Of a stretch of 64,000 bases of DNA, positions 43,760 to 52,159 are shown one piece after another. Position 1 is the stretch's first letter. Each line of letters starts with the position of its first letter. The notes beneath the pieces are model-generated. The model did not search any database and was not told where the DNA came from. It worked only from the letters and a program-made list of their open reading frames with translations. Source of the stretch: Spirochaetaceae bacterium (GTDB lineage: Bacteria > Spirochaetota > Spirochaetia > DSM-27196 > Alkalispirochaetaceae); NCBI GenBank assembly GCA_007695175.1, contig REEH01000133.1, positions 1-64,000 on the forward strand. The letters are read 5' to 3'. A program made the translations under genes and the position numbers.

Positions 43760-43787
43760 CCCCGGGATAGTCTCGATTGTCCCGGGG
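43760..43787. promoter_or_regulatory. Inverted repeat overlapping the sufS promoter
   Basis: CCCCGGGA (43760-43767) and TCCCGGGG (43780-43787) form a perfect 8-base repeat. The right arm covers part of the sufS -35 box, so protein binding or cruciform formation here could block transcription. Confidence 0.55.
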
Positions 43788-43806
43788 CGCCCACACCCTG
43801 TATATT
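43777..43806 (+). promoter_or_regulatory. Promoter of sufS, leaderless type
   Basis: TTGTCC (43777-43782), 18 bases and TATATT (43801-43806) end seven bases before ATG 43814. The same TTGTCC-18 arrangement serves asnS. Confidence 0.65.
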
Positions 43807-43813
43807 AAAGAGT

Positions 43814-45049
43814 ATGACATCCTCTACTGACATCATCGGGATTCGATCCGATTTCCCCGCGCTGAATGGAACGATGCGCGGCAAGGATCTTGTGTATTTT
43901 GATAATGGAGCCACTTCTCTCAAGCCCCAGATCGTCATGGACGCTCTGGACGGGTACTATCGGGAGTACAGCGCCAACATTCATCGCGGCGTGTACGAGA
44001 TGAGCGAGCGGGCAACGGCGGCGTTCGATCGTGCCCGTGAGACGATGTACCGCTTCCTCGGCGTTGATCCGGAGAAGGGGGAGGTGATCTTTACCCGGGG
44101 GACAACGGAATCGATCAATCTCGTGGCCTACGCCTGGGGGATGAATGTGCTCGGTCCGGAGGACGAGATCGTGCTTACCGCCATGGAACACCATTCCAAC
44201 ATCGTACCCTGGCAGCAGGTAGCCCGCCGCACCGGCGCATCCCTGCGGTTTATTCCCCTTACGGAGGAGGGTACGCTCGAGGAAGATGGCATTACCGCCA
44301 CGATCGGTCCCCGCACACGGCTCGTGGCGATTACAGGCATGTCCAACGTTACCGGGTACGTACCGCCGCTGAAGACGATCCGCCGTGAAGCGCGACGGCA
44401 TGGCGCACTGGTCCTCCTGGATGGAGCACAGTATGTTTCGCACCATCCCGTGGACGTGCAGGACCTGGATTGTGACTTCCTGGCCTTTTCCGGCCACAAG
44501 CTGTGCGGTCCCACCGGGATAGGGGGCCTTTACGCACGGCGAACGCTCCTGGAACAGATGGAGCCCTTCCACTTTGGCGGGGACATGATCCGGGAGGTGC
44601 ATTTGCGGGAGAGTACCTGGGCGAATGTTCCGGAGAAGTTTGAGGCAGGCACTCCCAATATCGCGGGAGCGATAGGGATGGCCGCCGCGGCGGAGTACCT
44701 GATGAATGTGGGCATGGAATCGATCGCGCGGCATGAGCGGGAGTTGAACGCATACATGTACGATGCCCTGAGCACGCTCGACTACGTTACGCTCTACGGT
44801 CCCGTCTCGGACAGCGAGCGGGGCGGGATTTTCTCCATGAATCTCGAGGGTGTCCACGCCCACGACGTGGGCAGTCTTCTCGATCAGCAGGGCGTAGCAG
44901 TCCGGACGGGTTTTCACTGTGCCCAGCCCCTGATGGCGCATTTCGGGATAACCGGTACGGTGAGAGCTTCCTTCTATCTGTACAATACTCCCGATGAAAT
45001 AGACCTGTTCGTCCGGGCCCTGGAGCGCCTGTACGGGATTCTCCGGTAA
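43814..45049 (+). CDS. sufS: Cysteine desulfurase, SufS type
   Basis: This PLP enzyme takes sulfur from cysteine for iron-sulfur cluster assembly. Motifs are YSANIHRGVYEMSERAT, EVIFTRGTTESINLVAYAWG, the PLP Lys229 in FSGHKLCGPTG and catalytic Cys369 in RTGFHCAQPLMAHFG, the short SufS-type active loop. 411 residues. ATG 43814 starts MTSSTDIIGIRSDFPAL; the frame upstream to 43721 runs through a palindrome. The scaffold gene sufU follows after two bases. The sufBCD genes are not in the window. Confidence 0.95.
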   Translation: MTSSTDIIGIRSDFPALNGTMRGKDLVYFDNGATSLKPQIVMDALDGYYREYSANIHRGVYEMSERATAAFDRARETMYRFLGVDPEKGEVIFTRGTTESINLVAYAWGMNVLGPEDEIVLTAMEHHSNIVPWQQVARRTGASLRFIPLTEEGTLEEDGITATIGPRTRLVAITGMSNVTGYVPPLKTIRREARRHGALVLLDGAQYVSHHPVDVQDLDCDFLAFSGHKLCGPTGIGGLYARRTLLEQMEPFHFGGDMIREVHLRESTWANVPEKFEAGTPNIAGAIGMAAAAEYLMNVGMESIARHERELNAYMYDALSTLDYVTLYGPVSDSERGGIFSMNLEGVHAHDVGSLLDQQGVAVRTGFHCAQPLMAHFGITGTVRASFYLYNTPDEIDLFVRALERLYGILR

Positions 45050-45051
45050 CC

Positions 45052-45585
45052 GTGAGGGAGAGGGAATCCCTGGAGTCGGAAGACCCCTCGACGGAGTGGC
45101 GGGAACTGCTCATCTCGCTGGTTAAGCGTTACCACCCGGGGGAACGGAGAGACCTGTCGGGAGCGACGCTGCTCCGAAGGGAAGTCAACCGATCCTGTGG
45201 TGATACGGTTACTGTATACAGAAGGGCGGAGGAGAGCCCGCCCAGGGAACCGGTACTCCTGCTGGAGGTGCAGGGTTGCGCCGTATGCAAGGCCTCAGCG
45301 GCGATCGCCGAGAAGGTGCTGCCCCTGCTCCCGGCGACGCAGGGAGGGGAGTTGTGTCGGGATGTCCTGCGCTGCATCGAGGGGAAAGACCCCGGTGACC
45401 GGCTCCGTATTCCTTCCGAGCTTCCCGAGGACCTGGCCCGGGACCTGCTTGATCTTCTGGCAGTGCGCCGCGCGCCCGCCCGGAGGCGGTGTGCAACGCT
45501 CGGTTGGGAAGCGGCGCTGGCGGCACTTGCGTTGACACCCCCTGACCCATCAGGTACTCTTCCCCGACACGAAACAAGGGAGTAA
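45052..45585 (+). CDS. sufU: SufU-type iron-sulfur scaffold / sulfur acceptor
   Basis: This 177-residue IscU-like protein would accept sulfur from the adjacent SufS. The three conserved cysteines are at C49 (NRSCGDTV), C76 (QGCAVCKAS) and C147 (RRRCATLGW), and D51 completes the metal site typical of zinc-containing SufU. The start is GTG 45052, two bases after the sufS stop. Extra cysteines (C79, C102, C108) are not part of the standard set. The C-terminal 20 residues are proline-rich and overlap the gpmA promoter. Confidence 0.85.
   Translation: MRERESLESEDPSTEWRELLISLVKRYHPGERRDLSGATLLRREVNRSCGDTVTVYRRAEESPPREPVLLLEVQGCAVCKASAAIAEKVLPLLPATQGGELCRDVLRCIEGKDPGDRLRIPSELPEDLARDLLDLLAVRRAPARRRCATLGWEAALAALALTPPDPSGTLPRHETRE
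45532..45560 (+). promoter_or_regulatory. Promoter of gpmA inside the end of sufU
   Basis: TTGACA (45532-45537), exactly 17 bases and TACTCT (45555-45560) lie in the last codons of sufU. The start near 45567 leaves a short leader with AAGGGAG before ATG 45589. Confidence 0.7.
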
Positions 45586-45588
45586 GGG

Positions 45589-46335
45589 ATGTATAAACTC
45601 GTATTACTACGCCACGGCGAGAGTGAATGGAACAAGGAAAATCGGTTCACCGGCTGGACCGATGTGGGTCTTACCGAGCAGGGCACGCGGGAGGCGCTGG
45701 AATCGGGCAAAACCCTGAAGGCGGAAGGATTTGTCTTTGATATCGCCTACACCTCCGTTCTCAAGAGAGCCATCAATACGCTGCATATCACTCTGAACGA
45801 GATGGATCTGGTCTGGATTCCCGTGGAAAAAGACTGGCGCCTGAACGAGCGCCATTACGGAGCCCTTCAGGGCCTCAACAAGGCGGAAACGGCGGAACAG
45901 CACGGAGAGGAACAGGTCAAGATCTGGCGGCGCAGCTACGATACGCCCCCGCCCGCACTGGATCCCTCGGACGATCGGTTTCCCGGCAATGACCCCCGGT
46001 ACGCCGATCTGAGCGAAAGCGAACTCCCCCGCACGGAGTGTCTCAAGGATACGGTTGAACGGTTTCTTCCGCTCTGGCATGAAACGATAGCACCCATGAT
46101 CAGGACAGGCAGGCGCGTGATAATTGCCGCCCACGGCAACAGTCTGCGGGCACTGGTAAAGTACCTGGACAATATCAGTGACGAGGATATCCTGGGCCTC
46201 AACATTCCAACCGGTGTTCCTCTCGTCTACGAGCTTGATGGTGATCTGAAACCGATCAGGAGTTACTACCTGGGGGACCAGGAGGCGATAGCGGCCAAGG
46301 CGAACGCGGTCGCCAACCAGGGAAAAAAGAGCTGA
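45589..46335 (+). CDS. gpmA: 2,3-bisphosphoglycerate-dependent phosphoglycerate mutase
   Basis: This glycolytic enzyme interconverts 3- and 2-phosphoglycerate through a phosphohistidine. The N-terminal [18 protein letters not shown] carries R9 and the catalytic H10; [18 protein letters not shown] and [13 protein letters not shown], with the second His, follow. The 248 residues match the dPGM type. It has its own promoter and ribosome site, though it may also be read from sufS. The CYTH gene starts ten bases after its stop. Confidence 0.96.
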   Translation: MYKLVLLRHGESEWNKENRFTGWTDVGLTEQGTREALESGKTLKAEGFVFDIAYTSVLKRAINTLHITLNEMDLVWIPVEKDWRLNERHYGALQGLNKAETAEQHGEEQVKIWRRSYDTPPPALDPSDDRFPGNDPRYADLSESELPRTECLKDTVERFLPLWHETIAPMIRTGRRVIIAAHGNSLRALVKYLDNISDEDILGLNIPTGVPLVYELDGDLKPIRSYYLGDQEAIAAKANAVANQGKKS

Positions 46336-46345
46336 ATCCTCGGCC

Positions 46346-46915
46346 ATGACGGGGACGGAGGTCGAGATCAAGGCGGTTGTGCTCCATCCGCGGGAACTTG
46401 CCCTCCGCCTCCGCCGGCTGGGCACGTTTATCCGTCCCTTCACCAAGGTCGACCGGTATTTCGGTTTCGCCCGGGAGCTGCCGGAGACGCGGTTTCGCCT
46501 TCGCCGGGACGGTGAATCATGGATCTGTACGCGGAAAAATAAGATTCTTCGGGATTCGATCGAGGAGAGCCGGGAAGAGGAGTTTTCCGTTTCCGACGGA
46601 GAGCTTTTTGAACAGTTTGTCCGTGAAGCGGGTTTCCAGTTGCTCTTTGAGAAGGAAAAAGTCGGTGAGCGATGGGAGGTGGATGGAACCACGGTGGAGG
46701 TGAGCCGGGTCAACGACCTGGGCACCTACGTGGAGGTGGAACTCATTCTGGACGACGATGCATCCCTCCCGGCGAGGGATGATGCGCGCAATCGCGTTCG
46801 CACGGTTCTTGACCGGCTGGGCGTGCCGGAGTCGGCCGTGGAAGAGCGTACCTACACCCAAATGATCTATGAAAACCTTTCCCGCATCAAAACCAGTCCG
46901 AGCCGTTCTCTTTGA
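46346..46915 (+). CDS. CYTH-domain protein (CyaB / triphosphatase family)
   Basis: This 189-residue protein opens with the signature EVEIKA (ExExK) of CYTH triphosphate-tunnel enzymes, followed by alternating charged strands (RFRLRRDGESWICTRKNK, EEEFSVSDGEL, YVEVELILDD). Members hydrolyse inorganic or organic triphosphates or make cAMP (class IV cyclase). The sequence does not settle which; a triphosphatase is the commoner bacterial role. The last 47 bases overlap the HAD gene, which must start inside it. Confidence 0.85.
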   Translation: MTGTEVEIKAVVLHPRELALRLRRLGTFIRPFTKVDRYFGFARELPETRFRLRRDGESWICTRKNKILRDSIEESREEEFSVSDGELFEQFVREAGFQLLFEKEKVGERWEVDGTTVEVSRVNDLGTYVEVELILDDDASLPARDDARNRVRTVLDRLGVPESAVEERTYTQMIYENLSRIKTSPSRSL

Positions 46916-47519
46916 CATAGACAATACGCTGTACCGGCACAAGCGGTACGTCTTTTCCCAGGTGGATCTGCTGATCCACCGTCTCGCGGAACACCGGGGG
47001 GAAAAGCCCGAGCGGACCCGCGCGCTCGTTACGCGCACGAGGGAGCAGATAATCGCCCGTACCGGCCGCAAGCCCTCCCTGGGAAACACCTTTGTGGCCC
47101 TCGGAGTACCGATTACCACGAGTGTGGCCTGGCGCAAGGAACTGATTCATCCCGAAGCGTTTCTCCACCCGGATCCGGCTCTGCAGGAGCTGCTGTGCAA
47201 GCTTGCCGGGGATTATCGTCTCGGCGCGATCACGAATAACCCCGAGGAGGTGGGAATGAAGACACTCGATGTGCTGGGGGTATCACAGTATTTTGAAACG
47301 CTGGTGGGGCTGGACACCACGATGCATTCGAAACCCGCCTGGGAGCCTTTTGCCTTCGCCCTCGCCAGGCTGGGCGTTGCTCCGCACGAAACGGTCGTGG
47401 TGGGAGACAGGTACGACGTCGACCTGGAACCGGTCATCTGCCGCGGCGGGGGTGGGGTCCTCATTGAGGAGGATGCCGACCTGCCACGGATTCTTGACCT
47501 CTTACCGGAAATGGTTTGA
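46869..47519 (+). CDS. HAD-family hydrolase
   Basis: This haloacid-dehalogenase-fold phosphatase (216 residues) has motif I FDIDNTLYRH near residue 15, motif II in GAITNNPEEVG, the Lys region SKPAWEPFAFALARLG and motif IV VVVGDRYDVDLEPV. It resembles pyrimidine 5'-nucleotidase or phosphoglycolate-phosphatase-like members; the substrate is unknown. It begins 47 bases inside the CYTH gene: motif I lies so close to the start that a later start is impossible. The lipid-kinase-like gene follows after three bases. Confidence 0.85.
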   Translation: MKTFPASKPVRAVLFDIDNTLYRHKRYVFSQVDLLIHRLAEHRGEKPERTRALVTRTREQIIARTGRKPSLGNTFVALGVPITTSVAWRKELIHPEAFLHPDPALQELLCKLAGDYRLGAITNNPEEVGMKTLDVLGVSQYFETLVGLDTTMHSKPAWEPFAFALARLGVAPHETVVVGDRYDVDLEPVICRGGGGVLIEEDADLPRILDLLPEMV

Positions 47520-47522
47520 TCG

Positions 47523-48569
47523 ATGCAGTACCGTGATGCGCTGCAAACGCTCGCCGACCACGTGGTGTTGTCCCTTGCCACGGCTTTCCCCGGTCATCCC
47601 GTGCTGGGTGTTATAAACGGGCGGGCCGGCACCGCCGCGCGACACCACGCGCTGCTTCGCACTGCCGCTTCGCTTCCCCGCCATCCCCGCGTGGAATCCT
47701 GGCCGGAGCAGTCCCGATCCTCCGTTTCCACCGTGTGGACCGATTCCGTGGAGGCGTTGCACGATGTCATGAACAACTGGATCGAACGCTTCGACGGGGA
47801 TCGCGGAAGCAGAAATCATACGCCCATCATCGCCAGTTTCGGTGGCGACGGTACGCATAACCAGGTTCTGCGCGCCGTTCCGGCGGGTCGGGATGGTGGC
47901 GTGCGGGACGTCTGGTTCTTTCGGGTCCCCCTGGGCAGCGGTAACGATGCCGTAGGAATCTCCTCCCTGCCGGAGGTGCTGGGTTCCATATCCTCCCGTC
48001 TCGTCCCGGTGTGGATTCCGGAAGTGGAGGTGCAGAGTCCGCGACGAACCCTGAGGGCTTTCAATATCGCCTCCGTGGGCATCGATGCTTTTGTTACAAT
48101 GATGCACCATCGCCTGAGAGTCGCTCTTCCCGGTAATACGTACCGGATTATCGCGAATCTGGCTCTCCTGATCTACGAGCGTCTGGTAAAGCTCGGTCCC
48201 ATTTCGGTCGTGACGGACCAGGAGGATCTGGGGACCCGGGAACGCGTCCTGATAGCCTTCGGGGTACACGGTCATCTCACCTATGGAGATCATATCAGAA
48301 TCCTTCCGACGGAGGAGAATCTCTGCCTTTTCGACCGCGTTTCACTGTGGGGAAAAATCCGGATGAAGCGCCTGCTCATGGAGGGCAACCATGTGCATGA
48401 AGCGATTACGACGATGCGCAGAGCCGGCGAGATGCGCCTGAGCTACGAAGGCAGACTCCCGGTACAGGTGGACGGAGAAGCGGAGTGGCTTGAAGCGGAG
48501 GATTTTCCCCTGGTGATGCGCACCCGGGAACGATCCCGGCTTGTGCTGCAGGAGCCCGCACCCCCTTGA
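47523..48569 (+). CDS. Diacylglycerol-kinase catalytic-domain protein (YegS/DgkB-like)
   Basis: This lipid-kinase-like protein (348 residues) has the nucleotide loop ASFGGDGTHNQVLRAV, PLGSGNDAVG and a C-terminal PVQVDGEAEWLEAEDFPLV block, all standard in the DAGK-catalytic family that includes YegS and DgkB. Its likely role is phosphorylation of diacylglycerol or another lipid at the membrane; a sphingosine-kinase-like activity cannot be excluded. It sits in a gene string with gpmA, CYTH and HAD genes that have at most ten bases between them. Confidence 0.82.
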   Translation: MQYRDALQTLADHVVLSLATAFPGHPVLGVINGRAGTAARHHALLRTAASLPRHPRVESWPEQSRSSVSTVWTDSVEALHDVMNNWIERFDGDRGSRNHTPIIASFGGDGTHNQVLRAVPAGRDGGVRDVWFFRVPLGSGNDAVGISSLPEVLGSISSRLVPVWIPEVEVQSPRRTLRAFNIASVGIDAFVTMMHHRLRVALPGNTYRIIANLALLIYERLVKLGPISVVTDQEDLGTRERVLIAFGVHGHLTYGDHIRILPTEENLCLFDRVSLWGKIRMKRLLMEGNHVHEAITTMRRAGEMRLSYEGRLPVQVDGEAEWLEAEDFPLVMRTRERSRLVLQEPAPP

Positions 48570-48600
48570 CCGGGATCGAGAAATACAGCACTCATGGAAC

Positions 48601-50634
48601 ATGCGAGAAAAGCAAACCCCGAATAAGAATAGTCGCAACGACGCGAACTCTCCCGGACGTTCCCTGACGGTGAGAGGAACCCTCTCGACCACCGCCCGGG
48701 GTTTCGGATTTGTTCATCCCGAGTCCGGACCGGATGTCCTGATACCCTTTGATCACCTGGGTGTCGCCGCTTCAGGCGATACCGTCCGGGTCGAGCTCTT
48801 TGCCGAGACCCAGGCGGACAAGCCGGCGGGGAAGATCGTGGAGGTGCTGAAGCGCAACGATGCCCCCCTGGTGGGACGCATCCGACGTCGCCGGGATGAA
48901 GTCCGGGTGTATCCGGAGGATCAGCGTGTTTCCCGGGCCCTGGTTCTCGACGGCGGGAGCGTGAAACGATTCGAGAAAGGTCTCCCCGGGGGAGCTCTCC
49001 GGGACGGAGACGTGGTGCGCGCTCGCCTCGTGGAGTGGCGTGATCCGGGAAAGCATCCCCGGGGGGAGTTGCTGGAACTGGTCGGACGGGCCGGAGAGCC
49101 AGGCCTGGAGTTGCAGATCATAGCGATTGCCCGTGGTTTTTCCCTGACCTTTCCTCCCGGCCTGGAAGAGGCCGCCCGGGAGGTGCGTATGCCGCCACCG
49201 CGCAAGGTGTTGCGGGGCACGTCCCGGCGGGATCTGCGGAATCTTACCTGCTTTACGATAGATCCCGCTACGGCCAGAGACTATGATGACGCACTCTCCA
49301 TCCGGCAACGGGATGATGGCCTTTTTGAGCTGGGCGTTCACATAGCGGACGTTAGCCACTTCGTGCCCGAGTCGAGTCCGCTGGACCGGGAGGCACGGTC
49401 CCGGGCAACGTCGGTCTACCTGGTAAACGAGGTGCTCCCCATGCTCCCGGAGCATCTTTCCAACGGCTTGTGCAGCCTCGTACCCGGCACGCCTCGTCTG
49501 GCTTTCTCCGTTCTGATCGTACTGGACAGTACCGGATCGGTCCACGACCTGGAAATACGGGAGAGCCTCATTCAGAGCACTCGCAGGTTTACCTACGAGG
49601 AAGTGGAGGAAATACTTTCCGGCGAGATCGATCCGCTCGCACGGGAGCTGCACCTGCTGCACCTGATTGCACAGATGCTCGGTCGCCGTCGCCGGGAAAA
49701 CGGAAGCGTGGATATGGATCTCCCCGCCGCTACCATCTCCCTCGACGAGGAGGGCGTTCCCGTCTCCATCAGGCCGGTGGAACGGCTGAATGCCAACCGC
49801 CTGGTGGAGGAATGCATGCTTCTGGCGAACCAGCAGGTAGCCGCGTTCATCGCCGGCGGTGCCGGTGGATCCGGCGGTGCCGCCGGCGGGGCGATTCCCT
49901 TCGTGTACCGCGTCCACCCGCAGCCGAAACCGTCCGACGTTGCCCAGCTGCTGGAACTGCTGCAGCATCTGGGTATCCGGTACCGGATCGATGAGAACGT
50001 GCAGCCCGAAGACTATCGGAATATACTGGCTCTGATCGAAAACCTGGAGTTCAAGGATCTTGTTGAGAAGCTTGCACTGAAATCACTGCCCAAGGCGGTG
50101 TACAGCACGGCCAATACGGGGCACTTCGGGCTTGCTTTTGAGGCCTACACGCATTTTACCTCCCCGATCCGGCGGTATCCCGACCTTGTGGTGCACCGTA
50201 TTCTGAAACGCTGCATTGCGCGGAACGACGCGGGGAAGGAATCACGGACGCTCATGGAGGAACTGGAGGAAGTCTGCATCCACGCTTCGGAGCGGGAGCG
50301 CTCAGCCACGGAAGCGGAGCGGGAATATACGCGCCTGAAGAGCCTGGAGTATCTCTCGGAGAAGATCGGCCGCACCTACGAGGGGGTGATTTCCGGTGTC
50401 GCCGCGTTCGGGGTCTTCGTACAGTTGCACCGGTATCTCGTGGAGGGACTCGTCCACGTCTCGAAGCTCGGCAAGGATCGCTTCCAGTTGAACCGCGACG
50501 GGTATCAGCTGGTAGGTACCGAGACGGGAACGGCCTATACCCTGGGGGACAGGGTGCGGGTACGGCTGAAATCCGTCAACCTGGCGGAACGGAAGGCGGA
50601 TCTTGACCTTGTACCCTTCTCGGAAGGTGAGTAG
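48601..50634 (+). CDS. rnr: Exoribonuclease R (RNB family)
   Basis: This 3'-5' processive exoribonuclease degrades structured RNA. The cold-shock domain (GTLSTTARGFGFVHPE), the RNB domain with catalytic aspartates in TIDPATARDYDDALSI, HIADVSHFV, AYTHFTSPIRRYPDLVVHR and a C-terminal S1 domain (YEGVISGVAAFGVFVQL) are in the normal order. It has 677 residues from ATG 48601; no Shine-Dalgarno or promoter is clear there. A Gly/Ala-rich insertion, AGGAGGSGGAAGGA, lies at residues 418-431 before PFVYRVH. Confidence 0.95.
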   Translation: MREKQTPNKNSRNDANSPGRSLTVRGTLSTTARGFGFVHPESGPDVLIPFDHLGVAASGDTVRVELFAETQADKPAGKIVEVLKRNDAPLVGRIRRRRDEVRVYPEDQRVSRALVLDGGSVKRFEKGLPGGALRDGDVVRARLVEWRDPGKHPRGELLELVGRAGEPGLELQIIAIARGFSLTFPPGLEEAAREVRMPPPRKVLRGTSRRDLRNLTCFTIDPATARDYDDALSIRQRDDGLFELGVHIADVSHFVPESSPLDREARSRATSVYLVNEVLPMLPEHLSNGLCSLVPGTPRLAFSVLIVLDSTGSVHDLEIRESLIQSTRRFTYEEVEEILSGEIDPLARELHLLHLIAQMLGRRRRENGSVDMDLPAATISLDEEGVPVSIRPVERLNANRLVEECMLLANQQVAAFIAGGAGGSGGAAGGAIPFVYRVHPQPKPSDVAQLLELLQHLGIRYRIDENVQPEDYRNILALIENLEFKDLVEKLALKSLPKAVYSTANTGHFGLAFEAYTHFTSPIRRYPDLVVHRILKRCIARNDAGKESRTLMEELEEVCIHASERERSATEAEREYTRLKSLEYLSEKIGRTYEGVISGVAAFGVFVQLHRYLVEGLVHVSKLGKDRFQLNRDGYQLVGTETGTAYTLGDRVRVRLKSVNLAERKADLDLVPFSEGE

Positions 50635-50644
50635 AGTAGATACC

Positions 50645-52159
50645 GTGGAAACGACGGAGAATGTCAGGGATTTTGACATACTGGCAATGTGCAAGTGCGG
50701 GAATCTCGCGCGCCTTTGCCGGTACGTCCTGGAGTGCACGGAGAGTGGAGAACCGATAGCGCGGAATCCCCTGAGTGTGTTTGTACAGGAGACGCGGCGC
50801 AGTGAGGAGTTTCTGGACGCGTACGGCGCCAAGCACAACACGTACTGGGGGCCGTTCCGGGCGATCATTGCGGCGGGCAAGTTTGCGTCCGACGTCCTCT
50901 ATAAGGCTCTGCACCTCAAGTACGCCGCGCCCTTCTACCATCTTTATCCGGTGGAGGGAGACTTTATCGGGGCTACGGACGAAGCGGTCAGGGCATTGAC
51001 GGCCGTCCTCGCGGATGTATCCAGGGAGTTCCTCTCCGTCGCCGCGGAGATGGAGCTTGATCTGCCCTCGGGAATCTACAACGACTACTGTCCGGAGAAC
51101 GAGTTGCCCCGATTCTTCCTCCCCTGGGACACCGGTACGCGCAGGAACCCGGAAGCGGGCCGTACCGTCGTGAACATAGCGACAGCGTTCCTCAACCAGC
51201 TGGAATCGAGCGATATCATCGGCACCTATCGGGTAGCGCGGGAGCGCCCGCTCCGGGACTGCGTGCCGGACCTTTTCTGTGAACGGCAACTGCGACGCTA
51301 CGAAAACGAGTTTCACAACCTGCAGGCGATGTACGACACGGCCCTCACTGGAACGGACACGGAAAGCGCCGACCGGGATCTGCCTTTTCTCCGGGGCCAT
51401 ATCACGGTCGTTTTCCACCTGCTCGAGATTGCGACGGCGGTCGGTCACTACCAGGAACGGCACGTCCGGTCCTGCCAGGAGGAAAAGGGTTTGCCCCTGC
51501 GATTCCTCTCGGAGGAGCGGGCCCGTACGCTTCTGCTGGACTACAGCATGGCCTATGTGGTGCGTTACCTGGAAAAGGCGCGCGACCTGTGCCGCTCGCT
51601 CCTGCAGAAATATGCGGAAAACGCTGAAATCTCAGTCCCCGCCCCGGTATACCGCGGTTTTCACGTCCGCCCCTCGTCGCTGGTGGCAAAGATCGTCCGC
51701 CATTACGGTACGACCGTGACCATGAGCCTGGACGATGATACGTGCGACGCTTCCTCTGCCATGGACATAATCCGCTTCAATGAAAAGATCTATGCCATCA
51801 AGCGCCGGAGGATAGCACAGGAGGTGGCGCGCACCACCGACCGTATTGGCGGGGAGGAACTCATGCCGGTCTTCCTATCGCTTCTGGAGGAACGGAAGAT
51901 CGTCCTCTATTCCGGCGGCCTGCAGCTTGAGGATTTTCCCCGTGTTCCGGGAGAAACGCTCGCGGAGTATGCCAACCGCGGCCTGGCGCGTCTCCTCGCG
52001 ACGGGAGCCATCGATATCCGTTCCGATATCGAAATACGGCTTCACGGAGATATCCGGGTACTGGAGGATATACGAATCCTCGCGATGCACGGGTACGGTG
52101 AGGACAGCATGGGAAATAACGTGACCCTCCCGGTGGAGCTGAGCTACCTGCGCCGTTAA
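50645..52159 (+). CDS. Protein of unknown function with an internal HPr-like domain
   Basis: This about 504-residue cytosolic protein has no family I recognise in its first 330 residues, which are helical and acidic (YNDYCPENELPRFFLPWDTG, CERQLRRYENEFHNLQAMYD). Around residues 332-420 it contains an HPr-like segment: GFHVRPSSLVAKIVRHYG with His340 at the phosphorylation position, then CDASSAMDIIRFN, the counterpart of the HPr regulatory-Ser region. The last 80 residues are again unassigned. GTG 50645 is tentative; GTG 50627 is possible. It follows rnr closely and overlaps the convergent sugar dehydrogenase gene by four bases. Confidence 0.6.
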   Translation: METTENVRDFDILAMCKCGNLARLCRYVLECTESGEPIARNPLSVFVQETRRSEEFLDAYGAKHNTYWGPFRAIIAAGKFASDVLYKALHLKYAAPFYHLYPVEGDFIGATDEAVRALTAVLADVSREFLSVAAEMELDLPSGIYNDYCPENELPRFFLPWDTGTRRNPEAGRTVVNIATAFLNQLESSDIIGTYRVARERPLRDCVPDLFCERQLRRYENEFHNLQAMYDTALTGTDTESADRDLPFLRGHITVVFHLLEIATAVGHYQERHVRSCQEEKGLPLRFLSEERARTLLLDYSMAYVVRYLEKARDLCRSLLQKYAENAEISVPAPVYRGFHVRPSSLVAKIVRHYGTTVTMSLDDDTCDASSAMDIIRFNEKIYAIKRRRIAQEVARTTDRIGGEELMPVFLSLLEERKIVLYSGGLQLEDFPRVPGETLAEYANRGLARLLATGAIDIRSDIEIRLHGDIRVLEDIRILAMHGYGEDSMGNNVTLPVELSYLRR

